The notes: generated by a model not told the origin, from the sequence alone. A stretch of 64,000 bases of DNA from Romboutsia lituseburensis DSM 797 (GCF_900103615.1 NZ_FNGW01000013.1:1-64000), one strand, 5' to 3'. Shown: positions 27,700 to 36,901, numbered from the stretch's first letter. Translations and numbers: made by a program.

Positions 27700-27820
27700 A
27701 AAGGATATTACACTAAGGGACTAAGAAACATATACTTAATTTGGGCGCTTTGGATATGTGGAGTTAGTAGCGCAACCGACGACTATATTCATAACTTTGA
27801 TTATAGTCATTTTTTATTTT
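27700..27820 (+). promoter_or_regulatory. c-di-GMP-II riboswitch with terminator
   Basis: The core TTGGGCGCTTT ... GAGTTAGTAGCGCAACCGAC matches the class II c-di-GMP aptamer (compare the known Clostridium acetobutylicum aptamer with TTGGGCACTTGA ... GTTAGTAGTGCAACCGAC). The P1 closing stem can form between GGATAT (27703-27708) and ATATTC (27785-27790). A terminator with arms GACTATA (27781-27787) and TATAGTC (27802-27808) followed by T6 overlaps the 3' strand of P1. Ligand-stabilised P1 would thus block termination, so c-di-GMP should turn expression on, as shown for the pilus locus of C. difficile. Confidence 0.93.
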
Positions 27821-27879
27821 AAAATTAAATCATAGAAAATTAACTTAGTATTAAAGTTAAAAATGAGGGGAGTTTTGGA

Positions 27880-28347
27880 ATGTTAAAAAAGAAAAATAAC
27901 AAAGGATTTACATTAGTTGAGTTATTGGTAGTAATAGCTATAATAGGAATATTAGCAGTAGTTGCAGTGCCAGCATTATTTAAAAATATAGAAAAAGGAA
28001 AAGTTTCAGATTTAGAAGCAGATATAAGTGCAATAAGAAGTGCATCATTATCATATTATGCAGATAACTCAACTTATCCAGAGGGTGATATATTTGATAA
28101 AGATGGAAATGTTACAAATACTGATATAAAAGATGAGATAGAAGGATTAAGTAATCCATTTAAAGCTACTAATTACACTCTTGAAGAATCTTCTCCAGGA
28201 GGAGCATTACAATTAAAAATAACTCAAAAATCAGGTTCTGAAATGAGTGAAAATGCATTATCAAAATTAAAAAAAGATTTAGGTGATATGGTAGTAGGAA
28301 AAGACGAAAACTCAACAACAATAACAATAAATTTAATAAATAAATAA
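27880..28347 (+). CDS. pilA: Major type IV pilin
   Basis: A 155-residue prepilin with leader MLKKKNNKG, cleavage site G/FTLVE and Glu5. The hydrophobic helix has the same sequence type as the first pilin. The globular domain ends in a beta-rich segment (STTITINLINK), as in PilA1 of C. difficile. No cysteines, so no disulfide-bonded D-region. Expression is controlled by the c-di-GMP-II riboswitch and the strong promoter before it. A 13-bp terminator follows, so most transcripts carry this gene alone, which suits an abundant subunit. GAGGGG ribosome site. Confidence 0.93.
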   Translation: MLKKKNNKGFTLVELLVVIAIIGILAVVAVPALFKNIEKGKVSDLEADISAIRSASLSYYADNSTYPEGDIFDKDGNVTNTDIKDEIEGLSNPFKATNYTLEESSPGGALQLKITQKSGSEMSENALSKLKKDLGDMVVGKDENSTTITINLINK

Positions 28348-28351
28348 AGTA

Positions 28352-28386
28352 TTGAAGCGTTTATAAACTGATGTTTATAAGCGCTT
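28352..28386 (+). terminator. Terminator between pilA and pilB
   Basis: AGCGTTTATAAAC pairs with GTTTATAAGCGCT (13 bp, one G-U) around TGAT, followed by T5. Some read-through would be needed to express pilB from the pilA promoter. Confidence 0.85.
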
Positions 28387-28490
28387 TTTAAATAAATAAT
28401 ACAGGCATTCATTATTTATTACTAAAAAATAGTATGAGCAGTTATTTAAATAAAAATTAATATAATAAAATCTAAAACAGAGGTGAGATA

Positions 28491-30167
28491 ATGGCTCAAA
28501 AGGTAAGAATAGGAGATAAATTAGTAGAAAGCGGGTATATAAGCGATGAACAGTTAGAAAGAGCCCTTTCACTGCAACGAGGAACGGGAAAAAGAATAGG
28601 AGAAATATTAATAGAACAAGGTCTTATAAGTGCTGAAACATTAACATCAGTGTTAACTGACTTATTAAATATAGAAAATGTGACATTAACACCATCTATA
28701 ATAGAACCTTCAGCAACAAAATTAATACCTGAAAATATATGTAAAAGATATGCTGTGTTCCCATTTAGGATTGAAAATGATAGATTATCAGTAGCAATGG
28801 CGGATCCTCAAGATAGAGTAGCAATGCAAGATATACGACGAATATCAGGTAAAGATATAATTCCATATATAAGTAGTATTGGAGAAATTAATCAATCTAT
28901 AGATAGTTGTTACTCGAGCGCAGATTTAAATAAAGCCATAAATGAATATGTTCAAACAAAAAAAGAAATAGCAAAAGATGATATATTGCTAGAGGATGAT
29001 GTAAATGCAGCTCCTATAGTAAGGCTAGTTCATAGTATATTAGAAAGCGCTGTAAGAATAAAGGCAAGTGATATACATATAGAGCAAGAGGGCGATTATA
29101 TGAGAATTAGATTTAGGGTAGATGGCTTACTTAGAGAACATATGAAGACAAGTTCAAAACCATATCGAGCAGTAGTGAGTCGTATAAAAATTATGGGAGG
29201 ACTTAATATATCAGAGAAAAGGTTACCTCAAGATGGGAGGATAATTCAAAATATAGATAATAAAACTATCGATTTTAGGGTTTCTACAATGCCAACTATT
29301 AGAGACGAAAAAGTAGTTATGAGGGTCTTAGATAAGACAAGCTATCTTGTAGGAAAGCATGCTTTAGGTCTAAATAATGATAATATAAACCTATATGATG
29401 AACTTTTATCAAAGCCATATGGATTAATATTAGTTGTAGGTCCGACAGGAAGTGGAAAAACGACTACTTTATACTCGATGTTAAATCAGTTAAATAGTAT
29501 TGAGAAAAATATATTAACAATAGAAGACCCAATAGAATATGACTTAGAAGGAATTAATCAGTCACAAATAAATGTAAAAGCAGGACTTGATTTTAGTAAT
29601 GCTCTAAGGGCGTTCATGCGTCAAGATCCCGATATTATAATGGTTGGGGAGATAAGAGATTTAAATACAGCAGAAATAGCAATAAGAGCAGCATTAACAG
29701 GACACTTAGTATTAAGTACTTTACATGCAAATACAGCTGTGGGTGCAATTTCAAGATTATTAGATATGAATGTTCCTGGATATTTACTTACATCATCTGT
29801 AGTAGGTGTTGTTTCTCAGCGGTTAGTAAGAAGATTATGCCCACACTGTAAAGAAGGTAAAAAAGCTGAAATAGGTGAAAAACAAGCATTAGGAATTTCT
29901 GTAGAACAAGAGGTGACAGTATACAAATCAGTAGGGTGCAATAGATGCGGAAATCAAGGTTATAAGGGAAGAGTAGGGGTATACGAAATCCTTATGTTAG
30001 ATAGAGAGATAAGAAATTTAATTAACAGTGGTGCTAAAGAAGATGAAATACTAGAAATGTCTAAAAATAATGGAATGAAAGTATTAAAAGATGATGCAGT
30101 TTTTAAAGTTATAAATGGCGATACTTCTATAGAAGAAATGCTAAAAGTAACATTTACAGCTCAGTAA
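28491..30167 (+). CDS. pilB: Type IV pilus assembly ATPase
   Basis: A 558-residue hexameric ATPase that drives pilin extension. N-terminal MshEN/T2SSE_N domain (about 1-150, with VRIGDKLVESGYISDEQL), then Walker A GPTGSGKTTTLYS (about 319), an Asp box, Walker B region MVGEIRD and a His box (GHLVLSTLHAN). A CPHC ... CNRCG tetracysteine (about 452-488) gives the zinc site typical of PilB/GspE. GAGGTGA ribosome site. First gene after the pilA terminator. Confidence 0.95.
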   Translation: MAQKVRIGDKLVESGYISDEQLERALSLQRGTGKRIGEILIEQGLISAETLTSVLTDLLNIENVTLTPSIIEPSATKLIPENICKRYAVFPFRIENDRLSVAMADPQDRVAMQDIRRISGKDIIPYISSIGEINQSIDSCYSSADLNKAINEYVQTKKEIAKDDILLEDDVNAAPIVRLVHSILESAVRIKASDIHIEQEGDYMRIRFRVDGLLREHMKTSSKPYRAVVSRIKIMGGLNISEKRLPQDGRIIQNIDNKTIDFRVSTMPTIRDEKVVMRVLDKTSYLVGKHALGLNNDNINLYDELLSKPYGLILVVGPTGSGKTTTLYSMLNQLNSIEKNILTIEDPIEYDLEGINQSQINVKAGLDFSNALRAFMRQDPDIIMVGEIRDLNTAEIAIRAALTGHLVLSTLHANTAVGAISRLLDMNVPGYLLTSSVVGVVSQRLVRRLCPHCKEGKKAEIGEKQALGISVEQEVTVYKSVGCNRCGNQGYKGRVGVYEILMLDREIRNLINSGAKEDEILEMSKNNGMKVLKDDAVFKVINGDTSIEEMLKVTFTAQ

Positions 30168-30178
30168 GAGGTGATTAA

Positions 30179-31384
30179 ATGAAAAATTATAAGTATATAG
30201 CTATAATGGTTAATGGTAAAAAAACAAAAGGAGTTATTACTGCAAATGATTTTAATGATGCAAGACGCAAATTAAGAGAAAAGAAATTAAGAGTATTAGA
30301 TATAAAAGAGCATACTGATGGAAATTTATTTAGTAATAAATTTTCTAAGAATAGGCTTAAATCGGATACAATAAGCCATTTTTGTAGACAGTATGGAATT
30401 ATACTAGCTTCAGGTATAAATAGTATAACTGGTCTTGAAAGTTTAGCGAAAAGATCGGGAAACAAATTATTATCAGAAGAAATAATAAGAATTGTGAATG
30501 ATTTAAAATCAGGATCTACTTTAGCTGATTCTATGTTAAATGAGAAGTCTAAATTTCCTAAACTTTTGGGTGCAATGGTTGCAACAGGGGAAGCAACAGG
30601 TACATTGGAAGAAGTATTTAAAAGTATGGGGACTTTTTATGAAAGAGAACACAGAATAAATCAAAAGATGAAAAATGCATCTATGTACCCTCTTATTATA
30701 GGAACAACTAGTTTCATAATGTTATTTATATTTAGTAGTTTTGTAATGCCAAAAATGATGGAATCTATTATACAAGTTGGAGCAACAATGCCTCCAATAA
30801 GTAAAGCTATAATGGTAGTTGGACATTTTATGAAAAACTATTGGTATTTAGTCTTATTATTTATAGTTGGGAGTATATTATTTATAAAAAAATATGTCAA
30901 AACACCTATAGGAAGACATAATAAAGACGTATTAATAAATAAAACTCCATTATTAGGAAAAGGTATAAAAGCTGTAGTTTCTATGAGATTTTCTAAAGCA
31001 TTGTATTTATTTGTTTCTACGGGTTTTCCGCTATTGCAAGGACTTGATTATATAAAAGAAAGCCTAAACAATTCAATAGCAGAGAAATCTATTCAAGATG
31101 CGAAGGATGGCATAATAAGAGGGGAAAATCTTGCTGATAACCTTGAAAAAGGGGGATATTTTGATCCTGTTTTAGTACAGATGCTTTCTATTGGAGAGCA
31201 GACAGGTCAGTTAGAAAATATAAGTAATCAAATGTCGGAGTTTTATGAGCATGAGGCAGAAATTTACTTAAACAGAATGGTATCAATGATAGAACCTATA
31301 ATGATAATAATAGTTGGTATTATAGCTGCATTTTTAGTTATAGGAGTATTTTTACCGATGTTGAGTATTTATGATGCCATTTAA
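30179..31384 (+). CDS. pilC: Type IV pilus inner-membrane platform protein
   Basis: A 401-residue GspF-type platform protein. Two GspF domains (about 60-180 and 265-390, with GINSITGLESLAKRSGN and GFPLLQGLDYIKESLNN), and three hydrophobic helices near 170-190, 220-240 and 370-395. PilC turns with the PilB ATPase to insert pilins. It is 11 bases after pilB, with GAGGTGA as ribosome site. Standard length. Confidence 0.95.
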   Translation: MKNYKYIAIMVNGKKTKGVITANDFNDARRKLREKKLRVLDIKEHTDGNLFSNKFSKNRLKSDTISHFCRQYGIILASGINSITGLESLAKRSGNKLLSEEIIRIVNDLKSGSTLADSMLNEKSKFPKLLGAMVATGEATGTLEEVFKSMGTFYEREHRINQKMKNASMYPLIIGTTSFIMLFIFSSFVMPKMMESIIQVGATMPPISKAIMVVGHFMKNYWYLVLLFIVGSILFIKKYVKTPIGRHNKDVLINKTPLLGKGIKAVVSMRFSKALYLFVSTGFPLLQGLDYIKESLNNSIAEKSIQDAKDGIIRGENLADNLEKGGYFDPVLVQMLSIGEQTGQLENISNQMSEFYEHEAEIYLNRMVSMIEPIMIIIVGIIAAFLVIGVFLPMLSIYDAI

Positions 31385-31399
31385 AGGAGAGAATAGCGA

Positions 31400-32989
31400 A
31401 TGACGAAACTATATATATCTTACTATGGAGATTATATTTCTATAGTAGAGGGGGCATACAAAAAAAATAAGTTTAATATAAAAGATATTTTGTTTATGTC
31501 ATCAGATGAAATAGATAAAAATTATAATGATAAATATGACCTATTAAAATATGCATTAAAATCAAGTAATTATAAATCTAAAAAAGCGATTTTATGCTTA
31601 AATACTATTGATGTAATTGTTAAATCTAATAAAATTCCTAAAATAAATCCTAAAGATTTAGATGGAATTATGTCTATGGAAATAGATGAAATGATATCTC
31701 TTGAACGTGATGAATATATTTTTTCTTATGAAGTGATGAAAGAAATAGAAGATCAGGGTGAAGAGCAACTAGATTTGATTTTAGCAGGGGTAGAGAAAAA
31801 TGAAGTTAAAAATATTTTAAGTATATTTGATGAACATAATATAAATTTAGAATGCATTGATATATTGCCAGCAGCATACTCAAGATTATTAAAAGAAATT
31901 GAATATACTGATATGATGATAGTTAATACAGGAGGATATAGTACTTCTATTGATATATACAAGGAAGACTCTTTGTATATTCACGATAACGTTCCAGTAA
32001 GGTTAACTGAAGATGCTCAAATATATGATTATATGAGGTTAGTAGATGAAGCTAATGGACTAATGAACTATTATTCATCTAGGAACTTTGGGAAAATAGT
32101 GGATAACATAGTAGTTGTAGGTACGCATGCCCACAATAAAGAAGTTCAAGAAAGTTTTAAGAAGATGTTTGCTAGCGAAGTTATATCAGGAATAGAGAAT
32201 TTATACGATATAGATGAAGAGATAAAAGGAAACATTTTGGAAGCTGATTTAAATATAATTGTAGATAATATAGGATGTATGATTAGAGATAAATATAAAT
32301 CACCATATTTAAAAATGAATTTACTTCCAAATGAAATAAGAAGGAAACAAGAACGAAGAAAAAGAGTTATAAGATCGTTAGAAATAGCACCTCTAATATT
32401 AATAATTTTATATATTCCTATAATGGCATTTAATTTAATTAGTGGTTTAAAACAAAATCAGTTAAATGATATAACAAGACAAATAGATCAATTAAAAATA
32501 GATTATAGTCAAATTAGTGATATAGAAGAAAAAATAAATAAAAAAGAAGAAGAAATAAAAATTTATGATATGCTCATTAAAAAAGAACCAAAATGGGAAG
32601 CGATACTTAATTCTATAGATGAAAATATACCTTATAAAGTTCAATTAGATACATTAGGTATAAGTTATGTGTCAGATAAAGAAAAAAGAGACAATCAAAG
32701 TTTAGAAGATATTAAACTAAATGAAAAAGAAGAAAATGAAAAAAGTGATAAAGAAAAAGAGCAACCTTTATATGAAAAAGTACCTAACTTTATAACAATG
32801 GTAGGAAAAGCAGATACACCATCTCATGTAGGTCAATTTGTATATAAACTTAAAGAACTGCCTTACTTTGAAAATGTAAAATTATCAGGAGTATCAGAAC
32901 AAAAAGTGGAAGGACAAAATGGTCATAGGACTTCTTATAATTTTAGCATTACTGCAGATGTAAAGGATGGTGTAATTACAAATGAATAA
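31400..32989 (+). CDS. Fused PilM-PilN pilus assembly protein
   Basis: A 529-residue protein. The N-terminal part (about 1-310) looks like PilM, the actin-like cytoplasmic protein, with LEAIDILPAAYSRLL-type sequence and VVVGTHAH. This is followed by a basic stretch, one membrane helix at about 328-350 (IAPLILIILYIPIMAFNLI) and a coiled-coil plus PilN-like domain (about 360-529). In Gram-negative systems PilM and PilN are separate and joined through the PilN N-terminus; here the fusion makes the link permanent. The same fusion is known in C. difficile. It overlaps pilO by 8 bases. Confidence 0.88.
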   Translation: MTKLYISYYGDYISIVEGAYKKNKFNIKDILFMSSDEIDKNYNDKYDLLKYALKSSNYKSKKAILCLNTIDVIVKSNKIPKINPKDLDGIMSMEIDEMISLERDEYIFSYEVMKEIEDQGEEQLDLILAGVEKNEVKNILSIFDEHNINLECIDILPAAYSRLLKEIEYTDMMIVNTGGYSTSIDIYKEDSLYIHDNVPVRLTEDAQIYDYMRLVDEANGLMNYYSSRNFGKIVDNIVVVGTHAHNKEVQESFKKMFASEVISGIENLYDIDEEIKGNILEADLNIIVDNIGCMIRDKYKSPYLKMNLLPNEIRRKQERRKRVIRSLEIAPLILIILYIPIMAFNLISGLKQNQLNDITRQIDQLKIDYSQISDIEEKINKKEEEIKIYDMLIKKEPKWEAILNSIDENIPYKVQLDTLGISYVSDKEKRDNQSLEDIKLNEKEENEKSDKEKEQPLYEKVPNFITMVGKADTPSHVGQFVYKLKELPYFENVKLSGVSEQKVEGQNGHRTSYNFSITADVKDGVITNE

Positions 32990-33863
32990 AAGTAAAAAAG
33001 AAAAACAAAGTATATTATATATGGACATTAAGGATATTTTTGATTCTAATTTTTTAAATAAAGAGCTAAATCCAAAGGGGATCGCAGTTATTATAATTAG
33101 TATAGTTTTAGTTTGTTTTTATGGATATTTTATAGTATATCCTAAGTTTTCAGAGTATAAAACAATTAAGTCAAATCTAAATGAGGCAAAGCTTGAACTA
33201 TCAACATATCAAGAAAAACTAGAAAAAATACCTAGTTTAAATGATAAATTAAATTCTTTAAATAGAGAAGCAAATGTAAAAAGTCAAAGATTAAGTCACG
33301 ATATGGAAGATGGATTGTTTCTTATAGGTTTAGATAAATTTATGAAAAATTTAGGGATTAATTTAGTTAGCTATACGATAGAAGATAGCGTGAATTATGA
33401 TACATTTTATGCAATACCGATGAATCTAAATATAGAGGGAAATTATCGCAGTGTTAAGGAGTTAATTTATTACTTAGAGCAACAAAAAAATATAACTCAA
33501 GTTATGGATTATAATATTACAACAAAGCCCACTGAAATAAAAAAAGAAATTCAAAAGAAAGTATACTGGACTAAAGAAGACAAATTATATCATTTAAATA
33601 AGGAATGTGAAAAAATGTTACAAGGTGAAGTTCTTTGGGGAAATTCAGATCAAAGTGGTTCAAGACAACCAGATTTAAATTGTGTGGGAGATATGTCTAA
33701 TACAGTAGATGTCCAAGTATTTACTAAAGCTACTGGTGATGTATCAGCTAATATAAAATTTATAGTTTATAGTTCAGAAAAAGATATTATAAAATTGGAA
33801 ACAGACAAACCATCTCAATGGAAACCTGGAAAAAATAATCCATTTGAAGATACCTTAAGTTAA
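32982..33863 (+). CDS. pilO: Pilus assembly protein PilO
   Basis: A 293-residue protein with an N-terminal cytoplasmic piece, one membrane helix (about residues 28-50, AVIIISIVLVCFYGYFIVYP), a coiled coil (about 57-100) and a ferredoxin-like PilO domain (about 105-180, with GNYRSVKELIYYLEQ). A C-terminal insertion with two cysteines (CEKM, NCVG) is of unknown use. It pairs with the PilN half of the previous protein. It is not certain whether the Cys pair forms a disulfide. Confidence 0.85.
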   Translation: MNKSKKEKQSILYMDIKDIFDSNFLNKELNPKGIAVIIISIVLVCFYGYFIVYPKFSEYKTIKSNLNEAKLELSTYQEKLEKIPSLNDKLNSLNREANVKSQRLSHDMEDGLFLIGLDKFMKNLGINLVSYTIEDSVNYDTFYAIPMNLNIEGNYRSVKELIYYLEQQKNITQVMDYNITTKPTEIKKEIQKKVYWTKEDKLYHLNKECEKMLQGEVLWGNSDQSGSRQPDLNCVGDMSNTVDVQVFTKATGDVSANIKFIVYSSEKDIIKLETDKPSQWKPGKNNPFEDTLS

Positions 33864-33887
33864 TATAGTTTCATAAGAAACGTTTAT

Positions 33888-33926
33888 AAATTGCATCTTA
33901 CGGTTTAATCTTGTAAGATGCAATTT
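33888..33926 (+). terminator. Long stem-loop between pilO and the next pilin-like gene
   Basis: A 14-bp perfect stem, AAATTGCATCTTAC with GTAAGATGCAATTT, around an 11-base loop. The T run after it is broken (ATTTG), so it may be a partial terminator or an mRNA processing site that sets minor pilin levels. Confidence 0.55.
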
Positions 33927-33950
33927 ATTTGTAGAGAGGTTGGTGGAATA

Positions 33951-34493
33951 TTGAAAAAATTAAAAGATAATAGTGGTTCTACAATGGTGTTAGCTATATT
34001 TATTATGGCTATAGTTACTATAATAACTATTTCATTTTTGATTCAGTCAGGAAATCAAGTGAAATCTACTTTAAAACTTGAAGAAAGCTTAAAAAAGAAG
34101 TATCAAGTAGAAGGCCAAATAGAAGAAGAACTAGCAAAATTTTTATCTAATATAAAAATAAATACTATAAAATACGATATTAATAAAACTGAAAAAATAG
34201 GATATAAAATTGAATATAACAAAGATAGTTTGACATATATAAATCCAGTAGTTAAAGAAAGTGACAAAATAGATAAAGGAGATAATTATATAAGTGTAAA
34301 AGAAAATTCTAATTTAGATTTTGAATTAACTATAGTTAAGGCAAATGAGAATATAGATAGCAATGGAAAAGAGTTTAAGTATGATGATAGTTATAAAATA
34401 AAATCAGAAATTATAGTAAAAATAAGAGGTTTAAATCAATTTAAAAACTATAATATTACATACGACATAAATAGCTGGAATAAATTTAATTAG
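33951..34493 (+). CDS. Atypical minor pilin-like protein (PilX/GspK-type N-terminus)
   Basis: A 180-residue protein with a basic leader (MKKLKDNSG) followed by STMVLAIFIMAIVTIITISFLI. The place matches a prepilin cleavage site after Gly, but the usual Glu5 is absent, as in GspK/PilX-type tip subunits. A C-terminal beta-rich domain follows. The TTG at 33951 is chosen because it brings GGTGG upstream; an ATG at 33918 lies within the preceding hairpin. It takes the position of pilV in C. difficile. The exact type of minor pilin is inference. Confidence 0.65.
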   Translation: MKKLKDNSGSTMVLAIFIMAIVTIITISFLIQSGNQVKSTLKLEESLKKKYQVEGQIEEELAKFLSNIKINTIKYDINKTEKIGYKIEYNKDSLTYINPVVKESDKIDKGDNYISVKENSNLDFELTIVKANENIDSNGKEFKYDDSYKIKSEIIVKIRGLNQFKNYNITYDINSWNKFN

Positions 34494-34509
34494 TATTGAA
34501 GGTGGTCAA

Positions 34510-35796
34510 TTGGTTAAAAAAGATAATAGAGGGGTTACATTACTGGAACTATTAGTGTCTTTGGCTATTATAGGCTTTTTAGTTTTTGTATTTTTTAGAG
34601 TTATAAATAGTACAAAGAGGATAGATATAAAAAATGATAGAGATATCAAAGCCCTTAATATAGCACAAAGCCAGATAGAAGATTTACGTAGCCAGATAAA
34701 GTCATTAGGAGATAAAGATAAGTTAACGTTACATGATAAAGACATTGATATAAAAGATATTGGTAAAATAGATTTTAAGATAGTTAATTATGAAAAAAAT
34801 ATTGAAAATCAGATTTATAAAGTTGAGGTAAAGTTAAAAAAAAACGATGTAGGCAAAGAATTATATTTATTTGAAATCGAAGTAGGAGTAAGCCTTAAAG
34901 ATAATTATTTTAGTAAACGAAATACATTTATTAAAACCAAGATATTGAGCAATAAAGGCTCTGTTTCTGAAGACGAAGGTGATAATAATTTACAAGGAGA
35001 AAATTACTTAAATTATTGTTTAAGTAAAGCATTGAATGTATTTTCTCAATTATCTGATAAGACATTAGCTAATTTAATATCAATTGATAAAGTTATAGAA
35101 AACAAAACACTTATAGATATGTCTAAACAAGATAAAATAGATATACTTAACATGATGCCACAAGTTGAAAAAATAATAAAAGAAACTGAAAAAAACATAG
35201 CTCAAACAAATGAAAATAGAGACTTAGATTTACTATATGAAGGAAAATATTATATTAAAGCTAGTAAATATACATTAGAAAAATTAAATAAAAAAATGGA
35301 TGAAGATTTAAATGAATCTCATAGATTAAATTGGTTGAATACTCATAATATGTTCATACAGAGTTATACCCTAAATATGCAAAAACTTTATAATGATTTG
35401 TGGATATATGGATTAGCTAATGAATATAACTACTACATTAAATTATTTGATGCAAATAAAGCTTTGTTTAACAAAATATCTAGTGAAATAAATGGAGAGA
35501 TTCTAATTTTACAAGGCCAACATGATAGCATTGAAAAAAGAAAGTACATAAATAATATAATAAATGCTTATATAGATAAAATAATAAATCATCAGGTATA
35601 TGACATAGAAAAGCATATAAGAGAAGAAGTAAACCCTAAAATATTAAATACAGATTATAAAAAAAATATAAGTGAAGATAAAAAACATATTTTAGATGAC
35701 TTAGAAGATCTAACATTAAACTTGTTAGAACTAAAAGCATCTATATATAATTCCAATTATTATGATAAAAATAGTAATTTGAATTTTATTAAATAG
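34510..35796 (+). CDS. Large minor pilin (PilU-like position), helical C-terminal body
   Basis: A 428-residue prepilin with leader MVKKDNRG, cleavage site G/VTLLE with Glu5, and a hydrophobic helix (LLVSLAIIGFLVFVFFRVI). The first 150 residues look like a pilin; the rest (about 160-428) is rich in Lys, Asn and Leu and predicted helical. This is much larger than a normal pilin. TTG start at 34510 with AAGGTGG 4 bases before, rather tight. Position corresponds to pilU of C. difficile. The role of the helical body is unknown. Confidence 0.75.
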   Translation: MVKKDNRGVTLLELLVSLAIIGFLVFVFFRVINSTKRIDIKNDRDIKALNIAQSQIEDLRSQIKSLGDKDKLTLHDKDIDIKDIGKIDFKIVNYEKNIENQIYKVEVKLKKNDVGKELYLFEIEVGVSLKDNYFSKRNTFIKTKILSNKGSVSEDEGDNNLQGENYLNYCLSKALNVFSQLSDKTLANLISIDKVIENKTLIDMSKQDKIDILNMMPQVEKIIKETEKNIAQTNENRDLDLLYEGKYYIKASKYTLEKLNKKMDEDLNESHRLNWLNTHNMFIQSYTLNMQKLYNDLWIYGLANEYNYYIKLFDANKALFNKISSEINGEILILQGQHDSIEKRKYINNIINAYIDKIINHQVYDIEKHIREEVNPKILNTDYKKNISEDKKHILDDLEDLTLNLLELKASIYNSNYYDKNSNLNFIK

Positions 35797-35818
35797 TATT
35801 ATAAAAAAGGAGTAAAAA

Positions 35819-36883
35819 ATGAATATATTTAATTTATTAGAAATAGCAGTAGAATTAGGCGCATCTGATTTACACATAACAGTTGATAGTCCACCGATAG
35901 CAAGGATAAAAGGAAGTTTTGTAAAGCTAATAGAAACTAACCTTACAGAACAAGATACAGAAATTATGGCCAGGGAAATAACTGATCAAAAAAAAATTAA
36001 AACTTTAGAAAATCAAGGGGAAGTAGATTTATCAGTATCATTGCCAAGTGGAGATAGATTTAGAGTAAATGCATATAAGCAAAGAGGCAAATACGCTATT
36101 GCAATAAGAACAATAACATCACAAATTCCTTCATTTAAAGTATTAGGGTTACCTGATGTTATAGCTACATTTGCAGAAAAGCACAAGGGATTAATATTAG
36201 TAACAGGACCAACTGGTAGTGGTAAGAGTACTACTTTAGCTAGTTTAATAGATATAATAAATTCAACACAAGAAAGACATATAATAACATTAGAAGATCC
36301 TATAGAATACGTACATCATCATAAAAAGGGTATTGTAAATCAAAGAGAAGTAGGTAGCGATACAGAAAGTTTCCATGCAGCATTAAGAGCAGCACTTAGA
36401 CAAGATCCAGATGTTATCTTAGTTGGAGAAATGCGTGATCCAGAAACTGTGTCAATAGCACTTACAGCAGCAGAAACAGGTCATCTGGTATTTTCAACAT
36501 TACATACTGTAGGCTCAGCAAAGACAATAGATAGGATTGTTGATATGTTTCCAGCAGAACAGCAACAACAAATTAGGACTCAGCTGTCTACTGTTTGTGA
36601 AGGTGTAATTTCTCAACAGTTAATACAAACCATAGATGGAAGAAATAGAGTAGCAGCGTTAGAAGTTATGATAGCAACACCAGCTATAAGAAACTTAATA
36701 AGAGAGAATAAAACCTATCAAATACAAAATATAATTCAAACTAGTTCTAAGTTAGGGATGCAATCTATGGATCAAGAGCTTGTTAATTTATATAGACAAG
36801 GAAGAATTTCTAGGGAAAGTGTTTTAAGTAGATGCTCTGATTATGAATATACATCTAGACTAGTTGGGGGAATAAATTACTAA
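35819..36883 (+). CDS. pilT: Pilus retraction ATPase
   Basis: A 354-residue ATPase. ASDLHIT near residue 15 and Walker A GPTGSGKSTTLAS (about 130), LEDPIEYVHHHKKG, RQDPDVILVGEMRDPET and the His box HLVFSTLHT are all typical of PilT. No cysteine knuckle, which distinguishes it from PilB. It retracts pili, allowing twitching. Good AAGGAG ribosome site. It lies among the minor pilins. Confidence 0.95.
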   Translation: MNIFNLLEIAVELGASDLHITVDSPPIARIKGSFVKLIETNLTEQDTEIMAREITDQKKIKTLENQGEVDLSVSLPSGDRFRVNAYKQRGKYAIAIRTITSQIPSFKVLGLPDVIATFAEKHKGLILVTGPTGSGKSTTLASLIDIINSTQERHIITLEDPIEYVHHHKKGIVNQREVGSDTESFHAALRAALRQDPDVILVGEMRDPETVSIALTAAETGHLVFSTLHTVGSAKTIDRIVDMFPAEQQQQIRTQLSTVCEGVISQQLIQTIDGRNRVAALEVMIATPAIRNLIRENKTYQIQNIIQTSSKLGMQSMDQELVNLYRQGRISRESVLSRCSDYEYTSRLVGGINY

Positions 36884-36901
36884 GTTTATGGAGGAGTATA
36901 G

